A stretch of DNA of 64,000 bases. Source: Deltaproteobacteria bacterium. GTDB taxonomy: Bacteria > Lernaellota > Lernaellaia > JACKCT01. Below the pieces are notes generated by a model. The model saw only the letters and a program-made list of their open reading frames with translations, had not been told where the DNA came from and ran no database searches. The stretch spans positions 372,001-436,000 of the forward strand of contig JAOSJX010000001.1 in the NCBI GenBank assembly GCA_027493875.1, in the 5' to 3' direction. The position numbers and the translations under genes were made by a program. Shown here one piece after another: positions 39,180 to 47,779 of this stretch (positions are counted from its first letter, which is position 1; each line of letters begins with the position of its first letter).

Positions 39180-39470
39180 TCATCGGCGTTTCCGCGTAGT
39201 TTCAATAAGGCGGTGCCCAGGGGTCGGATGCGGAGGCGGGAGTTGGCTAACAATTTCCTTGATCGTCGGATATCCGGTGAAATCGAAATATCTCGGATGC
39301 CGTTTGCCGGTCAATTCTCGAAACTTCTCGCGCGCGATCGGGCCGAATTCGCCGATCGTCCAATCGCGGTATTTCGCGCGGAATTTCCCGTATTTTTTTA
39401 CTCCCATAATGCGAAAGAGTGCGATGCTGTAGGGAGCGAATATTTTTGACGTGCGTTCCCAATATCCCAT
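39180..39470 (-). CDS. hypothetical 96-aa protein, first gene of the restriction operon
   Basis: Basic, soluble protein (FAPYSIALFRIMGVKKYGKF; REKFRELTGKRHPRYFDF; YPTIKEIVSQL). No family recognised. The ATG lies about 14 nt downstream of the expected start point of a strong promoter, which supports translation, though no good ribosome-binding site is visible. Base composition is more AT-rich than surrounding core genes. It precedes the MmeI-type gene by 80 bases. Possible roles are a controller or accessory subunit, but nothing in the sequence proves this. Confidence 0.5.
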   Translation of the reverse strand: MGYWERTSKIFAPYSIALFRIMGVKKYGKFRAKYRDWTIGEFGPIAREKFRELTGKRHPRYFDFTGYPTIKEIVSQLPPPHPTPGHRLIETTRKRR

Positions 39471-39490
39471 GGTACGTACCGCTCATAATA

Positions 39491-39519
39491 ATTATACGAC
39501 GATTTACCGGGCCGGGCAA
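39491..39519 (-). promoter_or_regulatory. strong promoter of the restriction operon
   Basis: TTGCCC at 39519-39514, exactly 17 bp, perfect TATAAT at 39496-39491 on the minus strand. Confidence 0.75.
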
Positions 39520-40216
39520 AGCACGCAATGATGCTTTTTCGCGCTGTCTCGCGCCAAATTCTGGCCATCCCGCCTTCTTCGGGACCTTCGGCTGGCGACC
39601 GGCGACTGGCCACTGGCCAATGGCAACCGGTGACTGGCGACTCGCCCCCGAACATTCCCCATTCCGAATTCGAAATTCCGCATTCGCGCGTCGCGGCGCG
39701 CCGTCCCGCGCCAATTCCTGACTTCTGGCGACTGGCCACCGGCAACTCACAATTCCGTTCACTTCGCGGTCTATGGGGAGGTGCGCGATGCAGCGCAGCC
39801 GAGTAGGTAGTAGGTGGCAGGTGGTAGGTGGGGATCGTCGAGCGCGTGCTCACTTCACTGAGCGCGCACCCTGGGAGCGCCGGTGTCCTCACCGGCCCAA
39901 AAACACCCGCGCGGACTCACTTCCCTGAGTCCGCGCGCCGCTGTGAACTTTAAGCTGTTGACTGTTGACCGCGTGCTCACCTCTGAGCACGCACCGTCGT
40001 GCCGGTGGGGACACCGGCGCTCCCGGCAATATGGCCGCGTGCTCACTTCAGTGAGCACGCGCTTCGAGAAGAAGTGCCGAGCTGGGGCTCGGCGCTCCCA
40101 GGATCGACCGCGTGCTCACACGGTGAGCACGCGCTTGACTGTAACCTGTGACCTGTTACCTGTAACCTGAGATACGCTCCGAATTCGCGCGGAGGCGACG
40201 TGAGCCGGGAGTTGTC
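39520..40216. other. gene-free repeat-rich stretch
   Basis: No gene is supported. From about 39590 to 39740 short degenerate units (ACTGGCC, GGCGACTGG, ATTCCGAATTCG) recur. From 39841 to 40133 palindromes dominate. At 40134-40170 TGACCTGT/TAACCTGT units repeat in near-tandem. Confidence 0.6.
39841..40133. repeat. cluster of eight palindromes
   Basis: In order: GCGCGTGCTCA with an imperfect partner (39842-39868); GCCGGTG/CACCGGC (39879-39896); GCGCGGACTCA/TGAGTCCGCGC (39909-39936); GCGTGCTCA/TGAGCACGC (about 39970-39992); GCCGGTG/CACCGGC (40001-40018); GCGTGCTCAC/GTGAGCACGC (about 40037-40061); GCCGAGC/GCTCGGC (40077-40094); CGCGTGCTCAC/GTGAGCACGCG (40109-40133). Two hairpin types alternate, as in bacterial interspersed mosaic elements. 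Related units occur at 285-351 and 1788-1814. Confidence 0.85.
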
Positions 40217-41250
40217 GTGGGCTTCTTAAAAGTCGTTATTTGGGTCGCGGCCGTCGCGGGATCGCCGCCGGCGGCGGCGTATGTCGTCAGCCGGTACTTC
40301 CTGATCGACCGCCGCCCCGACCGCACGCACTTCCTCACGACGCCCGACGGATGGACGGTCGCGCTGCACGAATACCGCCCGCCCGAAGGCGCGCCCGCGC
40401 GGACGCACCCGGTGCTCCTCGCGCACGGCTTCGGCGGTAATCACCATATCTTTGATTTCGCCGAGGGCCTTTCCGTCGCGCGTTATCTGGCCGCGCGCGG
40501 GCACCGCGTGTTCAGCCTCGATTTGCGCGGCGCGGGGGATTCGGAAAAAGTCGCGCTGTTCAGCGCCAAGACTTTCTCGTGGACATTTGACGCCTATCGG
40601 CGTCACGACATCCCGGCGGCGATCGATGCGGTGCTCCGTTTGACCGGCGCGAAGAAGCTCCACTGGATCGGGCACTCGATGGGCGGGATGTTGGGTTACG
40701 ATCTTGGGCGCGGTGAGGACGCGGATCGTCTCGCGTCGGTCACGGCGATCAGCGCGCCGGGGCGCCTCGCGCCGGCGCAAAATGTTCCATCGGCTCCCGC
40801 CGTGGTCGTCCGCACGCGGCGCTTTTTCGAACGATGGATTTCGTGCGTCACGACGCCGATCCTCGAAGGCCTCGGACGCACCGGCGCGCTGTCGAATTTC
40901 GAGAACCTCCGCGACGGCGACTACTCGGCCGTCGCGGCCAATTTGCATGAAGATGTGCCGACCGCCATCGGACGCGGACTCGCGCGCTGGGCGCCGCGGG
41001 ATGTGCCGTTCAAAGCGCCGCTATTCGTCGTGGCCGGCGAAAGCGATCCTTCCGCCCCGCCCTCGTCGGCGAAAATCGCCTTCGACGCGGCGGACGCGCC
41101 GGTTAAAAAATTTCTCGCGCTCGGCACGGCGCACGGACAAAAGGAAGTTACGGCCATTTGACCGCGCTCATCGGCCGCGACGCCGCCGAGGAATTCTACC
41201 CCCTGCTCGCCGCATGGCTCGAAACGGATTTTCGGAAGAAGAAAGATTAA
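40217..41250 (+). CDS. alpha/beta hydrolase
   Basis: About 344 aa; GTG start with GGGAG upstream. N-terminal hydrophobic segment (VVIWVAAVAGSPPAAAYVV) suggests membrane association. Alpha/beta-hydrolase features: HPVLLAHGFGGNHHIF (oxyanion-hole HGF), LDLRGAGDS, nucleophile Ser in WIGHSMGGMLGYD, acid Asp in VAGESDPSAPP and the catalytic His in YGHLT. The last feature lies beyond one indel near 41145: as read the protein stops at 41160, and the other frame continues to 41250. LIP/esterase-type chemistry is likely. Its stop overlaps that of a small convergent gene. Confidence 0.8.
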
Positions 41251-41431
41251 TATGACGCGTGCCTGGCACGGAACGCGTCGGCGTCGATCTTGCCCTCGAA
41301 CAAATCCCGGACATCCCGCGCCAGATCGCGGCGTTCGCCGCCGAACGTGGCGTCGATCCAGCCTTCCCACGCGGAGAGATCCTGCGTGGCGAGAAGCTTT
41401 TATCCGCCCGGCCCAGGCAATAGTCGATCAC
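41247..41431 (-). CDS. small protein translationally coupled to the TPR gene, frameshifted
   Basis: About 61 aa. The ATG overlaps the stop of the upstream TPR gene (ATGA), the usual sign of coupling. After MIDYCLGRADKSF one indel near 41390 leads to ATQDLSAWEGWIDATFGGER and DLARDVRDLFEGKIDADAF. Acidic, helical, no TM segment. Family unknown. It could instead be the displaced C-terminus of the TPR protein if the stop at 41428 is itself an artefact. Confidence 0.5.
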
Positions 41432-43382
41432 CGGCGGATAAAAAAATCAGAGCGCCCGGTCACCAATCCCCACGCGATCATGAGCCAGCGCAGGCGGTCG
41501 TCCTGCGACGGCGAGCGCGGCAACTCGCCGGCCGCGTTGAGGTAGATGTTGACCAATTCCTTGTCGTCGTCGAGCAGCAGCAGCACCTCGGCCAGCGCCA
41601 GCGCGGTCGAGACGTTTTGCGCGTCACGGCCGTAGGCGTAGTTATAAAGCAGCAGCGCCTCTTTCAGTTGGCCGCGCCGGTGAAACTGCTGCGCGGCATA
41701 GAGCGGCAGCCGCGCGTCGGAAACCCAGACCACCGCGCGGAGGTAGGTGTCCATCGCTTTGTCGTACTGTTCGCGGCCGAGATAAAGATCGCCCAGCGCC
41801 AGGATCGGCGGCGTGAACCGGCCGAGCGACGGGATGGCCGATTCGTACAATGCGATCGCCTGATCGATCATGCCGTCTTTCGCGAGGCGCTCGCCGATCG
41901 CCATGACAAGCACGCGCCGGTCGTCCCGGCTCTTGCCCGGCAGAAGGCCGCGTAGCGCCGCCAGCGCGGGATCGACGCGGTCGTGCTTTTTTCGCCAGGG
42001 CCAGATAGCGCGCGACGTCCGCGTTCTTCACGCCCTCTTCCCAGCGGATCGCCTCGGCGTAATCCGTGAGCGCCGCGTCGATGTCGTCCGTCAGTTCCCG
42101 CGCCATGCCCAGCAGGCGCAACGTCGCCGGATCAAAAGGATCGATCGCGCGCGCGGATTCGAGCGCTCGAACCGCTTCCGGGTAACGACGCTTCGCGTAC
42201 TCGATCCGCCCGAGGCCGAGCCACGACGCCAGATCGTTCGGGTCCGCGGTGAGCAGATTGTTGTAAACGGCCCGCGCGTCGTCGAGCTTTCCCGACTTCT
42301 CATAAGCGCCCGCGAGGCGGCGGCGAAGGCTCCAGTCGTCCGGCGCGGATTCGATCAGGCGGCGCAGCACCGGCGCGGCGCGGCCGTATTCCTCCGCCCG
42401 CTCGTACAAGTAAGCCAGCTCGGCGAGGTTTTCATAGGTCAGCTCCGCGTCCGCGAGAATCTTCTGATAGTTCGCCGCCTCCAAAAACCGCTCTTCCTGT
42501 TCGAGCGACCGGACGAGCGGCACGAGGATTTCGCGGTCCTGCGGATCGAGCTGATAGGCATCGGTGAGATCCTGCACGACGAGGCCGTACCGGCCTTCCT
42601 CGAAATGGTACAGGCCCATGCGTTTGTAGAGCATCGGAATGCGCAGGCCCGCGTTGATGGCGAATTGATAGTATTGAATCGCCCACTCGCGGTTGCCGAG
42701 CGCCCCGGCCGCGCCCGCCGCGCCGAGGGCGGAAATGGGATCGACGTAGGCGTTGTTGAGCGCGCGGATATACCAATCGAGCGCCGTCTGCGCGTCGCCG
42801 GCCTGCTGATAGATCTGCGCGATGCGCCGCGACGCGACGGCGTTATTGGGTTCCGCTTGATCGGCCTGCGAGAACCGGCCGACGGCGGTGGCGGTGTCGC
42901 CCTCGGCCAGCGCTTTTTCGCCGAGGCGGACGAACTGCGCGGCCTGACCCGACGGCTCGGGCGTGAACAACTGAATGATGCCGATGAACCCGGCGTCGCA
43001 GGCGCGGCCCCAATCGCCGTTCAGCGGAAAACGCGCCGCGCCGGCTCCGCTTTTCTTCGCGCCGTAGCGGCTGACGAGCACGAAGGGCGCGTCCTGGCCC
43101 GGCCGGATCTCCACGAGCATGACGTAATCGACGTTGGCATTCCGGCCGGCGTCCTCGAGCGTGTACCGGTCCGTTTTTTTGGACGTCGAGCACGGTGCCG
43201 TAAAACTGGAGGTTGCGGTCGATCGCGCCTTGCAGGCACGAGGTCAACGCATCCTCGCGGTATTCGGCGCCGCCCAGAACGCGCACCGCCAGACCGAGAG
43301 AGGCGCGTTCCTGCGCCGCGGCGAAAACGGGAGCGGCCAACACGGCGGCGGCGACGGCGGCGAGAATCAAAAATCTCGGCAT
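41428..43382 (-). CDS. secreted TPR-repeat protein
   Basis: About 650 aa. Signal peptide MPRFLILAAVAAAVLAAPVFA. Residues 25-190 are a domain of unknown type (LGLAVRVLGGAEYREDALTS; DAPFVLVSRYGAKKS); the rest is at least ten TPR units (AEGDTATAVGRFSQADQAEP; AGDAQTALDWYIRAL; SGKLDDARAVYNNLLTADPN; RRYPEAVRALESARAIDPFD; GREQYDKAMDTYLRA). Indels in T-runs near 43180 and 41985 break it. TPR solenoids scaffold complexes; no specific partner is evident. It is located beside an envelope lipoprotein locus and upstream of the pilus genes. Confidence 0.72.
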
Positions 43383-43461
43383 CAAAATACAACTCCGATG
43401 CGGGCGAAAAAAAGCGAGTGACCTTAGCACGGGGATTTTTCGGCGATCAAGGACGCGCGGC

Positions 43462-43884
43462 CTACCACGCGATCCCGCCGTGATCCTCCACCCGGCGGAC
43501 CGTGACGACGTAGTCTTTCGTCAGAAACCCAACGGCCAGCGTCCCGGCGACGAGCGCGGCGAGCCTGAACGAGCCGAGGGCCACGGGCTCGCTGACGCCG
43601 AGCGCAGCCAGCAGAAACGCGGCGCCGCCGGCCACGAGGGCGAGACTCGTCTCCACGCACAAACACGGAAACTTTTCCGCGGCGCCGGACCGGCGGCGAA
43701 TGACAAGCCGTACCATGTCGCGCACCAGGCTTTGCGCGAAGAGAACCCCGGCCACGAGGGCGACGGCCTCGGTAAGCGTCGGCGTGAGAACGCGGCCCGA
43801 GCCGGCGGCGAAGGCCAAAGGAAAACTCAAGGCAATCAGCACGGCCTCGGCGATCTGGCTTCGGCGAACGGTTTTCGGCGCCAT
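43462..43884 (-). CDS. four-helix integral membrane protein, unknown family
   Basis: Intact, 140 aa; ATG with GGGAGGAG upstream. Four hydrophobic segments: AEAVLIALSFPLAFAAG, TEAVALVAGVLFAQSLV, TSLALVAGGAAFLLAALG and FRLAALVAGTLAVGFLT, with a basic cytoplasmic loop (RLVIRRRSG). No catalytic motif or recognised family. It lies alone between the TPR gene and a divergent lipoprotein. Confidence 0.7.
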   Translation of the reverse strand: MAPKTVRRSQIAEAVLIALSFPLAFAAGSGRVLTPTLTEAVALVAGVLFAQSLVRDMVRLVIRRRSGAAEKFPCLCVETSLALVAGGAAFLLAALGVSEPVALGSFRLAALVAGTLAVGFLTKDYVVTVRRVEDHGGIAW

Positions 43885-43998
43885 CGTCGCTCCTCCCGGC
43901 GGTTCAAGGTCCGTAATTTATCACGCGACGGGACCCCCGCCGTTTTACCAGATACGGTGTATCGCTCGGAAGCACCTACAAGCACTGGTGTTTTTCAC

Positions 43999-44027
43999 TT
44001 GACCTGAGGCCGGGGCCGCCTTATTCT
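43999..44027 (+). promoter_or_regulatory. sigma-70-type promoter of the repeat lipoprotein
   Basis: TTGACC, 17-bp spacer, TATTCT; the start codon lies about 40 bp downstream. Confidence 0.6.
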
Positions 44028-44066
44028 TTCGCCGATCGTTTTTGAGCGGCGGACGCGGAGGTATCG

Positions 44067-45177
44067 ATGCGCGGCGTGGGACCGTGGACGCGATGGATAT
44101 TGATTTTGGCGGTGGCCCTGCTGGCCGGCGTGATCGCCTGCTACAGCTCCGGGGCGGAGACGACGACGATGACGACGACGCGCCCGCCGGGGGAAACGGC
44201 GGCGGGGGCGGCGGAGGCGGCGGCGACAAAACCTGCGGCCGCGTTTTCGCGTTCGGCGGCGGCGTGTATGAACTCAAGGACGACCAATGGAGCGACGCGA
44301 CGCCGGATATTTTTTTCGTCGTCGTGGACGCTCGTCGGCGCGGCGAAAATCGACTGCGGCGAGTTTCTGTTCGTGGGCCGCGACGCGGCGCGCGGCGCGG
44401 GCGTGGCGCTGATCCAGAAGGACGATGCGTGGGTCGAGGAAAAAGTTCCGTCCTTCAGCGGCGATTGGGAACTCCTCGGCGCGGACGCCAAAAGCAAAAC
44501 GGCCTTTGTCGTCGGCGCGGACTGGTCCCTCGGCAAAGGTTTGATTTTCCGCCGCGACAAGGAAGGCTGGCACGCCGAGGCGCCGCCGTACGTCTCCGAC
44601 AACTGGTGGCTGACGGACGTGCGCATGAGCACGGACGAGGAAGGCTTCGCCGTCGGCGTCGACAAGGCGGGGTGGCGGCGCGGCGGTGTTGCGCCGCGAC
44701 AAGGCCGGCTGGAAAATCGTTCAGGCCCCGGGCTCCGGTTACGGGTTATACGCTTTCGATCTCGCGGACAAGGACAACGGCCTGGCCGCCGGACGAAACG
44801 ACGGGGCCGCCAAAGGCGCGGTGACGCTGTATTCCGGCGGCACGTGGTACACGGCGACGGTGCCCGACGCGTCGCTCGACTGGACGCTCACCGGCGCCGC
44901 GGTGTGGAGCGCCACGAGCGGATTGGTCGTCGGCAAAGCGTACGACGTGAAGACCGGCATCGCCGTGTCCTTCGAATCCGGCACGTTGACGCTGCTCAAT
45001 CTGCCGCTGGTGTCCGCGGACTGGAGCCTGGAAGGCGTCGCAGCTTCCGGCGACGTCGCCATCGCTTGCGGCGCCGACCGCGAGCACGACGAGGGCGTCA
45101 TTCTCGGATTGCGCGACAACCAATGGTTCGTCGATGCGCGCTCGCCGTTCCGTTTGTTCGGCGTTCGCGCCTTCTAA
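44067..45177 (+). CDS. lipoprotein with Asp/Gly linker and beta-propeller-like repeats
   Basis: About 370 aa in four frame pieces. ATG with GGAGG upstream. Signal WILILAVALLAGVIAC gives a lipobox Cys. Then, in the next frame, an Asp tract and a poly-Gly tract (DDDDDDDAPAGGNGGGGGGG). The mature domain has about five units of 45-50 residues ending in a DW-x-L motif: GDWELLGADAKS, DNWWLTDVRMST, LDWTLTGAAVWS and ADWSLEGVAASG, with VGADWSLGKGLIFRRD-type strands between. This suggests a small beta-propeller at the cell surface. Indels near 44150, 44315 (T-run) and 44680. No enzyme signature. Confidence 0.68.
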
Positions 45178-46024
45178 TTTCCGGCCAGCGAATTCAATAG
45201 GTCGCGCGCTTCGAGGGCGTCGAGGTTGCGAAGCTTTTCGACGCTCAGGGACTCGTCGCCGGCATCAAGGCCGCGCGCGATTTTTTGGGCGGCGCGCGTC
45301 TCCGCGGCGGGCGCGCGCACGACGAGGCGGTTGGAGCGCGGCTCGCTGGTGAAGCGGCAGCGGCAACCGGCGCCGTCGATGCCGCCGGCTTTTTCGAAGA
45401 GTTCGCCGAGGATCGACGCCACGCGCGCGGCGCTCGCGCGTTCCAGCGCAATCACCTCGACGGCCATGTCGCCCTTTTTTCGTCGATGCGTTCGAGCATG
45501 GCGCGGATGCGCCCGACGTTGGCGGCGGTGTCGACGACGATGACGCCGGTGACGTTGCCCGGCGCCGGGGCGACGCGGCCGCCCGGCCCGAGCAGGGAGC
45601 GCACGGACTCGAGAACCGTGTCCGCCGCGACGTGCCGGAGTTCGATCAGCTCCGTGATCATCTCGTCATCCGACGGCACGGTCTCCGGGAGCGTCGGGAT
45701 CGGTTCCGACGCCGCTTTTTCCTTGGTGACAATCTTGACCAGCGCGCCGCGTTCGACCGCGGCGTACCCGTTGAGGGACAGCGCGCCGAGCGCGACCTCC
45801 CAAACCTCCTCTTTCGTCAGCGGCCCGGGGATGACAAGGGTAACGGTACCCTGGACGGAGGGGTCGATCAGGAGGCTCTTTCCGGTGATTTTGGCGACCT
45901 CGTCGAGGAAGTCCCGGATCGGCCGTTCGCGCGCCGTCAGCACGAATTTTTCGCCGCCCCCCGCCGAAACGCAGAGGGTGACGAGAACCGTAAAAATCGC
46001 TATAATTTGCGTTCTTCGTAGCAC
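45174..46024 (-). CDS. secretin N-domain protein without secretin barrel
   Basis: About 283 aa. GTG start; signal peptide with IIAIFTVLVTLCVSAGG. N0/STN-like domain (LTARERPIRDFLDEVAKITG; VWEVALGALSLNGYAAVERG), N1-type domain (TELIELRHVAADTVLESVRS; VIVVDTAANVGRIRAMLERI) and a second ring-building domain (VIALERASAARVASILGEL; SNRLVVRAPAAETRAAQKI), then a short tail ending NSLAGN. One indel in a T-run near 45470 separates the last two. GspD/PilQ secretins continue into a 250-residue barrel; none follows, because the convergent lipoprotein ends three bases away. It may assist a secretin encoded elsewhere. Confidence 0.72.
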
Positions 46025-46126
46025 AGTGCGGGATTGTGGCGCGGTTCGGGCTCAAGTCAAGGACCGGCGCCAAGGAAGCGGCGGCTTCCGCCAGACCGGC
46101 GGAGCCGTTCGCCCGACCGGAGGGGC

Positions 46127-46799
46127 ATGAACTCGGAGCGCCGCAAAGCGGAACGGGCACCGGCGAATCTGCTCGTTTACTTCGGACACGCCGACGCGAA
46201 CCACCTTGGTTTCGCGCAGGATATCTCGTCGACGGGCGTGCGTCTGCGGGCGCGCAAAGCGTATCCCGCCGGGACGAAACTCTTCCTGAAAGTGGAAGTG
46301 CCGGGCGAGGGCATGGTTCCCGCGCGCGGGGTGGTCCAGCGGGCGCGCCGTATCCGCCCCGGGCTTCCGTCCAACGAGCCGTCCGAGATGGGGATTCTCA
46401 TCATTCAGGAAAATCCCCATTTGAAGGATCTCGTCGACGACCTTCTTCACACCTTCGAAAATAACCGCCACGGCCGCCGCACCGAACATGAGGTCCGCGT
46501 GTCGCTGGCCAACTCCACCGGCCTCATCGCGGAATATACGCAGAACATCGGCGACGGCGGCATTTTCGTGGTCAGCGAAGTGCCGCGCGAAAAAGGGGGC
46601 GACGATGCCGGCGTCTCTCTTTTTGCCCAACCCTTTCGGCACCGTCACGGCGCAGAGCGAAGTCGTGCACGTCATCTCCGTCGACGAGGCGACGGCCCAC
46701 GGACGCCTTCCGGGTTGCGGCATCCGCTTTCAGTCGTTCGAGGATAACGGCCAGAAGCGCTACGACGATTTTCTGCGTTCCCTTCGCAAGGAAGGCTGA
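46127..46799 (+). CDS. tandem PilZ-domain protein
   Basis: About 224 aa; ATG after GGAGGGG. First PilZ domain: RRKAERAPANLLVYF with the RxxxR-type arm, then DISSTGVRLRARKAYPAGT (D/NxSxxG). Second: GRRTEHEVRVSLANS and QNIGDGGIFVVSEVPREKG. One indel near 46600 (A/G-run) changes the frame; the other frame continues SLFLPNPFGTVTAQSEVVHV to the stop. c-di-GMP binding is predicted from the arm and DxSxxG motif in domain 1; domain 2 is less canonical. The pilus genes nearby make motility control a reasonable context. Confidence 0.78.
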
Positions 46800-47108
46800 T
46801 CGGGCCAAAGAATGCCCTTGGTGTCGACGAGCCCGCCGTCGCTCACCGGCACCCCTCCGATCGCAACAGTTCCCGCTGCACCTCGCGTGCTCCAAAGGCC
46901 GGAAGATCCGCGATGCGGCCGTTCGCGCCGATCACCCGATGCCAAGGGACGCCGTCGGCGTCAGGCAGCGCTTGGAGGGCGCGTCCCACCAACCTCGCCG
47001 CGCCGGGCCGGGCCGCCACGCGCGCAATCCGCCCGTAGGTCGAGACCATTCCCCGGGGATCGCCCGAACGGCATCATAAATTGACCGATAACGTTCCGGT
47101 GGCGTCAC
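46760..47108 (-). CDS. alkyltransferase-like protein (ATL, MGMT C-domain)
   Basis: About 116 aa. The GTG start has GGAG seven bases upstream; one indel at a C/G-run near 47058 joins ERYRSIYDAVRAIP to GMVSTYGRIARVA, and a second near 46868 joins ELLRSEG to VPVSDGGLVDTKGILWP. The domain is the DNA-binding part of O6-alkylguanine-DNA alkyltransferase, but the active-site motif reads PWHRVI: Trp replaces the methyl-accepting Cys of PCHRV. That is the mark of ATL proteins, which bind O6-alkylguanine and recruit nucleotide excision repair rather than repairing it themselves. It converges with the PilZ gene. Confidence 0.78.
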
Positions 47109-47129
47109 CGCGCCGCTCCGAATTTACAC

Positions 47130-47159
47130 AAAAAAAGGGGCCCCCTCGGGGGCCCCTTT
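47130..47159 (-). terminator. rho-independent terminator of pilA
   Basis: GGGGCCCCC/GGGGGCCCC hairpin; on the minus strand it is followed by seven T. It lies about 30 bases past the pilA stop. Confidence 0.88.
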
Positions 47160-47185
47160 GAATCGAAATACGCGAACTGGGGAAA

Positions 47186-47545
47186 TTAGTCCTTGTACTC
47201 GAACGTGCCGTCGGACGAACCCTTCGCGTGTTGCGTCGTGAAGGTGTAGCCCGAGTTGTTGACCGTACCGAAGGTGAACGTGACCAGCGGGTCGTCGGTC
47301 AGGTTCTTGTCGAACGCGAGCAGGTCGGCCAGGACGTTGGCGTAGCCACCGGAAATGTCGCCGCCGCGGTCGTTGTAGTACACTTCCTCGGACAGCTTGG
47401 CGTTCCGGCCGGCGCTCTGAGCGGACGCGTCATAGGCCTTCTGGCGAAGCTGGAGGAAGTTCGGGATGGCGATGAGGGCGAGAATACCGATAATCGCCAC
47501 GACGATCATGAGCTCGATCAGGGTGAAACCTTTACGATTACGCAT
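47186..47545 (-). CDS. pilA: type IV major pilin PilA
   Basis: Intact, 119 aa. Class III leader MRNRKG cut by prepilin peptidase before FTLIELMIVVAIIGILALIAIPNF, with the essential Glu5 of the mature protein. The globular domain is short (YYNDRGGDISGGYANVLADL; LVTFTFGTVNNSGYTFTTQH) and has no Cys pair for a disulfide D-loop. ATG with TAGGAGGAT upstream. It has its own sigma-54 promoter and terminator, and lies downstream of pilS-pilR, the regulators expected to control it. Confidence 0.93.
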   Translation of the reverse strand: MRNRKGFTLIELMIVVAIIGILALIAIPNFLQLRQKAYDASAQSAGRNAKLSEEVYYNDRGGDISGGYANVLADLLAFDKNLTDDPLVTFTFGTVNNSGYTFTTQHAKGSSDGTFEYKD

Positions 47546-47605
47546 ACTGCCTAATCCTCCTACATGAGTTTCGTAAATCGTTTACGCGTTACGGCTCCAC
47601 TTTGA

Positions 47606-47621
47606 TGCACCATCCGTGCCA
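47606..47621 (-). promoter_or_regulatory. sigma-54 (RpoN) promoter of pilA
   Basis: TGGCACGGATGGTGCA on the minus strand matches the -24/-12 consensus TGGCACG-N4-TTGCA with correct GG-GC spacing. It lies about 60 bp upstream of the pilA start. It fits activation by the adjacent PilR, a sigma-54 activator. Confidence 0.88.
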
Positions 47622-47779
47622 AGTTCAAAAAATTTATCAAACGCTTTAATTTCAGCGAGTTATGAAAATGCCGGACGGCTCGTGCCCCCTGATACCGCGT
47701 CATACTGACAAATTGCGACACCAATAACGCGACGGCGGTGACAATTTACGTCACCGCACGCAATACTGACATTCCGCAT

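Noticed and set aside
39841..40133. CRISPR array
   Set aside because: Palindromes vary in sequence and spacing and there are no uniform repeats with unique spacers; no cas genes are near.
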